DNA from: Natrinema mahii
GTDB lineage: Archaea; Halobacteriota; Halobacteria; Halobacteriales; Natrialbaceae
Assembly: GCA_000690595.2 (NCBI GenBank)
Contig: JHUT02000006.1
Coordinates: 62,001-126,000, forward strand
Direction: 5' to 3'
Length of the DNA: 64,000 bases
The stretch's first letter is position 1. Every line of letters starts with the position of its first letter. The translations under genes and the position numbers were made by a program. This document shows positions 61,974-64,000 of this stretch, in pieces. Below the pieces are notes generated by a model. That model was given only the letters and a program-made list of their open reading frames with translations, had not been told where the DNA came from and did not search any database.

Positions 61974-62702
61974 TCAGAGTTCGACGGCCATCATCACCTC
62001 GTCGACGTAGTGGCCGTTGAGTTTGTAGTGGTCCTCGCGGACGGCTTCCGTCTCCCAGTCGTGGCCCTCGAGGAAGGCGATCGCCTCCTCGTTGGTCGAG
62101 GGAACGCTCTGGTAGAGCTTCTCGTAGCCGTTCGAACCGGCCCACTCGAGCCCCCGGGAGAGGAGATGCGAGCCGATGCCGTGGCCGCGGTACTCCTCTA
62201 AGACGCCGACGGTGAGCTCGGCGGTGTGGCTCAGTTTGTCGATTTCGGGCGCGTAGAGGTGGACCCAGCCGACGACGTCGCCCTCGACGGTGGCGACGAA
62301 GAACATCCGCGACTCGAGTTCGTTGTGGCGCAAGAGCGCCTCCTCGTGGTCGATCTCGTCGGCGACGCTCTCGGCTTCGATGTAGGTCCGCTCCTCGGCG
62401 ACCTGCCGGATCGCGCCGACGATCCCCGTCAGGTCCTCCTGCCGGGCGGGCCGGATGTGGAACTCGAGGTCCGCCGAGACGTACTCCTCCTCGGCGCCGG
62501 CGTCGATCGTCACCCGGAGTTTGCCCTCGCCCTTCTCGAGTCGCCCGTCGCGTTTGAGGATCGCGACGTGGTGTCGGAAGCCGCTCGGGTCGATCCCCAA
62601 CCGCTCTCGCGCGTCGTCGGGATCGACCGCGCCGTGTCGCTCGACGTACTCGTAGATTCGTTTGCGGTCCTCGTGACCGAACTCGAGTGTCTCACTGACC
62701 AT
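61974..62702 (-). CDS. Winged-helix plus GNAT acetyltransferase fusion
   Basis: A protein of 242 residues from ATG 62702 (MVSETLEFGHEDRKRIYEYV). Residues 1-70 form a winged helix (HEDRKRIYEYVERHGAVDPDDARERLGIDPSGFRHHVAIL). The rest is a GNAT domain with TAELTVGVLEEYRGHGIGSHLLSRGLEWA (acetyl-CoA loop, about 163-191). It may be a DNA-targeted or effector-linked acetyltransferase, such as one modifying proteins. An ATTAAGTATT TATA box lies about 22-31 bp before the start. The GTPase gene is downstream on the same strand, 149 bp away. Confidence 0.88.
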   Translation of the reverse strand: MVSETLEFGHEDRKRIYEYVERHGAVDPDDARERLGIDPSGFRHHVAILKRDGRLEKGEGKLRVTIDAGAEEEYVSADLEFHIRPARQEDLTGIVGAIRQVAEERTYIEAESVADEIDHEEALLRHNELESRMFFVATVEGDVVGWVHLYAPEIDKLSHTAELTVGVLEEYRGHGIGSHLLSRGLEWAGSNGYEKLYQSVPSTNEEAIAFLEGHDWETEAVREDHYKLNGHYVDEVMMAVEL

Positions 62703-62882
62703 GGCACTCGCTACCACGAACCAATACTTAATCCTTGCCTGGCGGACACGATGCGGTCCCCGGCGTGACCTTAAGGCGGCGACTGGTACAGCCGGGGTCC
62801 CTTGCACCGGTGGTCCATCGATCCGATCGCGCGAGACGATCGCCGCCGGTTCGACCGGCGGCAGGCGTGTCGCGCGTTCCCC

Positions 62883-63332
62883 ATGATCGGATCGGACGTG
62901 GTGGTTGCTGGACCGGCCCTCGCGATCGCGATAGCGGTCGGGCTGGTCGCCCACGAGTGGTCACACGCCGCGGTCCTGCGGCTCGCACGCGTCGAGTACG
63001 CCGTCTCCTACTTTCCCGGTCGTGCCGACGGCCTGCTCGCGCTGGTCACGACGCGGCCCTGGGCCGCCGTCCACCCCCGACCGACCGGTACCGAACCGCC
63101 CTGGGCACTCCGCCTCGCGGCGCTCGCGCCCGCCCTGCTTGCCGTGCCCGTCTTCGGACTGGGACTGACCGGCCACCTGACCGCGGAGACCCCCGTCGTC
63201 GCCGCGGCGGCGATCGGGTGGCTCGCCTGTGCCCTGCCCAGCCCGCAGGACTTCTCGGTCGCCTTTCACGCCGGCCGGCTCCTCGAGCGGTCCCGAGAGC
63301 GGACCGGAACGGCCCCCTCCCGCGCCGACTGA
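62883..63332 (+). CDS. Small membrane metalloprotease-like protein (HEWSH)
   Basis: A protein of 149 residues starting MIGSDVVVAGPALAIAIAVG, with about four hydrophobic helices. The first ends in VGLVAHEWSHAAVLRL, an HExxH zinc motif inside a membrane segment, as in site-2 proteases and DUF3267-like proteins. A late LPSPQDFSVAFHAGRL could provide the third ligand Asp. Classical S2P enzymes are over 200 residues with an LDG motif, so this is a reduced form. The peptidase role is inferred. It converges on the DUF7344-type regulator. Confidence 0.7.
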   Translation: MIGSDVVVAGPALAIAIAVGLVAHEWSHAAVLRLARVEYAVSYFPGRADGLLALVTTRPWAAVHPRPTGTEPPWALRLAALAPALLAVPVFGLGLTGHLTAETPVVAAAAIGWLACALPSPQDFSVAFHAGRLLERSRERTGTAPSRAD

Positions 63333-63360
63333 CGGTCGTCGCCGGGCCGTTCCCGTCGCG

Positions 63361-63915
63361 TTAGTCGGTCCACGCGTGTGCGGCCGTCACGGCCGCGAAC
63401 GACCCCAAAACGAGTCCCGCAACGACGAGTCCGTCGATCGGAACGAACCCGATCGCCACCGCACCGAGGACCGCAGTACAGAGCCCGACGGTCGCCCCGT
63501 ACCGGCGGGGCCACGGGTCGCTCGAGGCCGTTTCGGTGGCCCCCTCGAGATACGGCTCGAGCTGGGCGGTCTGGGGTGTCGAGTCGACCCGGCCGCGGTC
63601 CTTGTCGTACTCGATGAGACCGTGGTTGTCGAGCTTCGGGAGGTGGGACTGGTACAGCGAGATGTAGACGCGCTGGCGCTCGTCGGACCGGAGCTCCTCG
63701 ACGGTTGTCCCCTGCTCCCAGGCGGCGACCTGTTCGGCGAGTTCGCGCAGCCGGACCGGCTCCTCCGCGTCCCGCAGGTACCGCAGGACGTCCCGGCGAC
63801 GCTTCGTCTGGAGGAGGTGGTGGACGTCGTCCAGTGATAGTTCGGCGGGGATCGCCTGCACGTCCGCGTCTCGGGCGGCGTCACCGGGATCGTCGGTCCG
63901 ACCGCGATCGATCAC
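63361..63915 (-). CDS. Membrane-anchored winged-helix regulator, DUF7344 type
   Basis: A 184-residue protein with a GTG start (MIDRGRTDDPG...). The winged helix runs from about residue 25 to 115: LSLDDVHHLLQTKRRRDVLRYLRDAEEPVRLRELAEQVAAWE and RQRVYISLYQSHLPKLDNHGLIEYDKDRGRV. Two hydrophobic helices (about 140-178; GLCTAVLGAVAIGFV and GLVVAGLVLGSFAAVTAA) anchor it. This haloarchaeal type is expected to sense envelope or membrane state and bind DNA. The TATTTATCC box at about 63945-63953 lies about 30-38 bp upstream. Confidence 0.85.
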   Translation of the reverse strand: MIDRGRTDDPGDAARDADVQAIPAELSLDDVHHLLQTKRRRDVLRYLRDAEEPVRLRELAEQVAAWEQGTTVEELRSDERQRVYISLYQSHLPKLDNHGLIEYDKDRGRVDSTPQTAQLEPYLEGATETASSDPWPRRYGATVGLCTAVLGAVAIGFVPIDGLVVAGLVLGSFAAVTAAHAWTD

Positions 63916-64000
63916 GTTCGTGTGATAGTATACCAGACGGACGGATAAATATACTGACCCCGACGGTGTGTCTCGGTGATGGACGGCAAAATTGGGTGCT
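63916..64000. promoter_or_regulatory. Promoter region at window end
   Basis: The 85 bp hold two AT-rich runs, GGTATACTATC (63922-63932) and GTATATTTATCC on the minus strand (about 63943-63955), consistent with a promoter for the regulator gene at 63361-63915. No coding start is visible before the window ends. Confidence 0.45.

Noticed and set aside
1-64000. tRNA or rRNA genes
   Set aside because: I looked for T-loop (GGTTCGAATCC-like) and conserved rRNA stretches in the gaps and saw none. A covariance-model scan would be needed to exclude a diverged or intron-containing tRNA.

Overview
The window is a GC-rich stretch of a halophilic archaeal (Halobacteria) chromosome, probably from a Natrinema/Haloterrigena-type relative; the genus is a guess. 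Three things point this way: strongly acidic proteins (GrpE, DnaK, KorA), many leaderless genes with a TATA-like box about 28 bp before the start codon, and a haloarchaeal gene set (F420-dependent LLM oxidoreductase, SAMP/MoaD, AOR, korAB, XPB helicase with Bax1, diadenylate cyclase, DICT, amphi-Trp). I saw no rRNA or tRNA gene, CRISPR array, integrase or intact insertion sequence.

1-14 kb holds mixed housekeeping genes: a PAPS-reductase-type PP-loop protein, a GCS2-type glutamate-cysteine ligase, an SDR, two divergent exported proteins, a monothiol glutaredoxin, an aspartoacylase-like hydrolase, a PAC2 protein, an RNA m5C methyltransferase coupled to a PUA-like gene, a 7TM histidine kinase with its response regulator, and an aberrant lactate/malate dehydrogenase. 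13-17 kb is a nucleotide-excision-repair block (XPB helicase and Bax1 nuclease) with a diadenylate cyclase gene on the opposite strand between them. 17-23 kb is grpE-dnaK-dnaJ, with an AT-richer lipoprotein gene and palindromic repeats between dnaK and dnaJ. 23-34 kb is more accessory: a DJ-1/PfpI protein, a truncated AMP-binding-like protein, an unknown protein divergent from a winged-helix regulator, two pseudogenes (FAD oxidoreductase and HAD hydrolase), an MFS carrier, a MoaD-like protein convergent with a tungsten AOR, an M48 protease and a DICT sensor.

34-49 kb is mostly metabolic: methylmalonyl-CoA mutase large subunit and epimerase, a flavin reductase-like protein, 2-oxoacid:ferredoxin oxidoreductase alpha and beta, an aminotransferase, a quinone oxidoreductase-like MDR and an F420-dependent oxidoreductase. 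48-64 kb contains a PhoD-like phosphatase, a GlcD-like FAD oxidase, a secreted HExxH protein, TrkH, a second 7TM histidine kinase, a ThDP enzyme, a UbiA-like prenyltransferase, a YchF/OBG GTPase, a wHTH-GNAT protein, a small membrane HExxH protein and two DUF7344-like regulators.

The most unusual structure is a pair of two-gene toxin-antitoxin (or TA-like) cassettes of about 0.8 kb. Each sits directly downstream of a conserved gene, convergent with it, and is flanked by a second copy of that gene's 3' end: DUF433/DUF5615 behind the aminotransferase and Fic/Doc plus a 46-residue ORF behind the YchF GTPase. The cassette's last stop codon lies 24 and 21 bp from the host stop. This looks like gene-tail-targeted integration without a visible integrase. 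Two further non-coding signals stand out: three copies of an intergenic hairpin with a conserved loop and covarying stems (23.6, 25.85 and 34.6 kb), and a gene-free stretch at 59.33-59.82 kb packed with perfect stem-loops, including a three-way junction.
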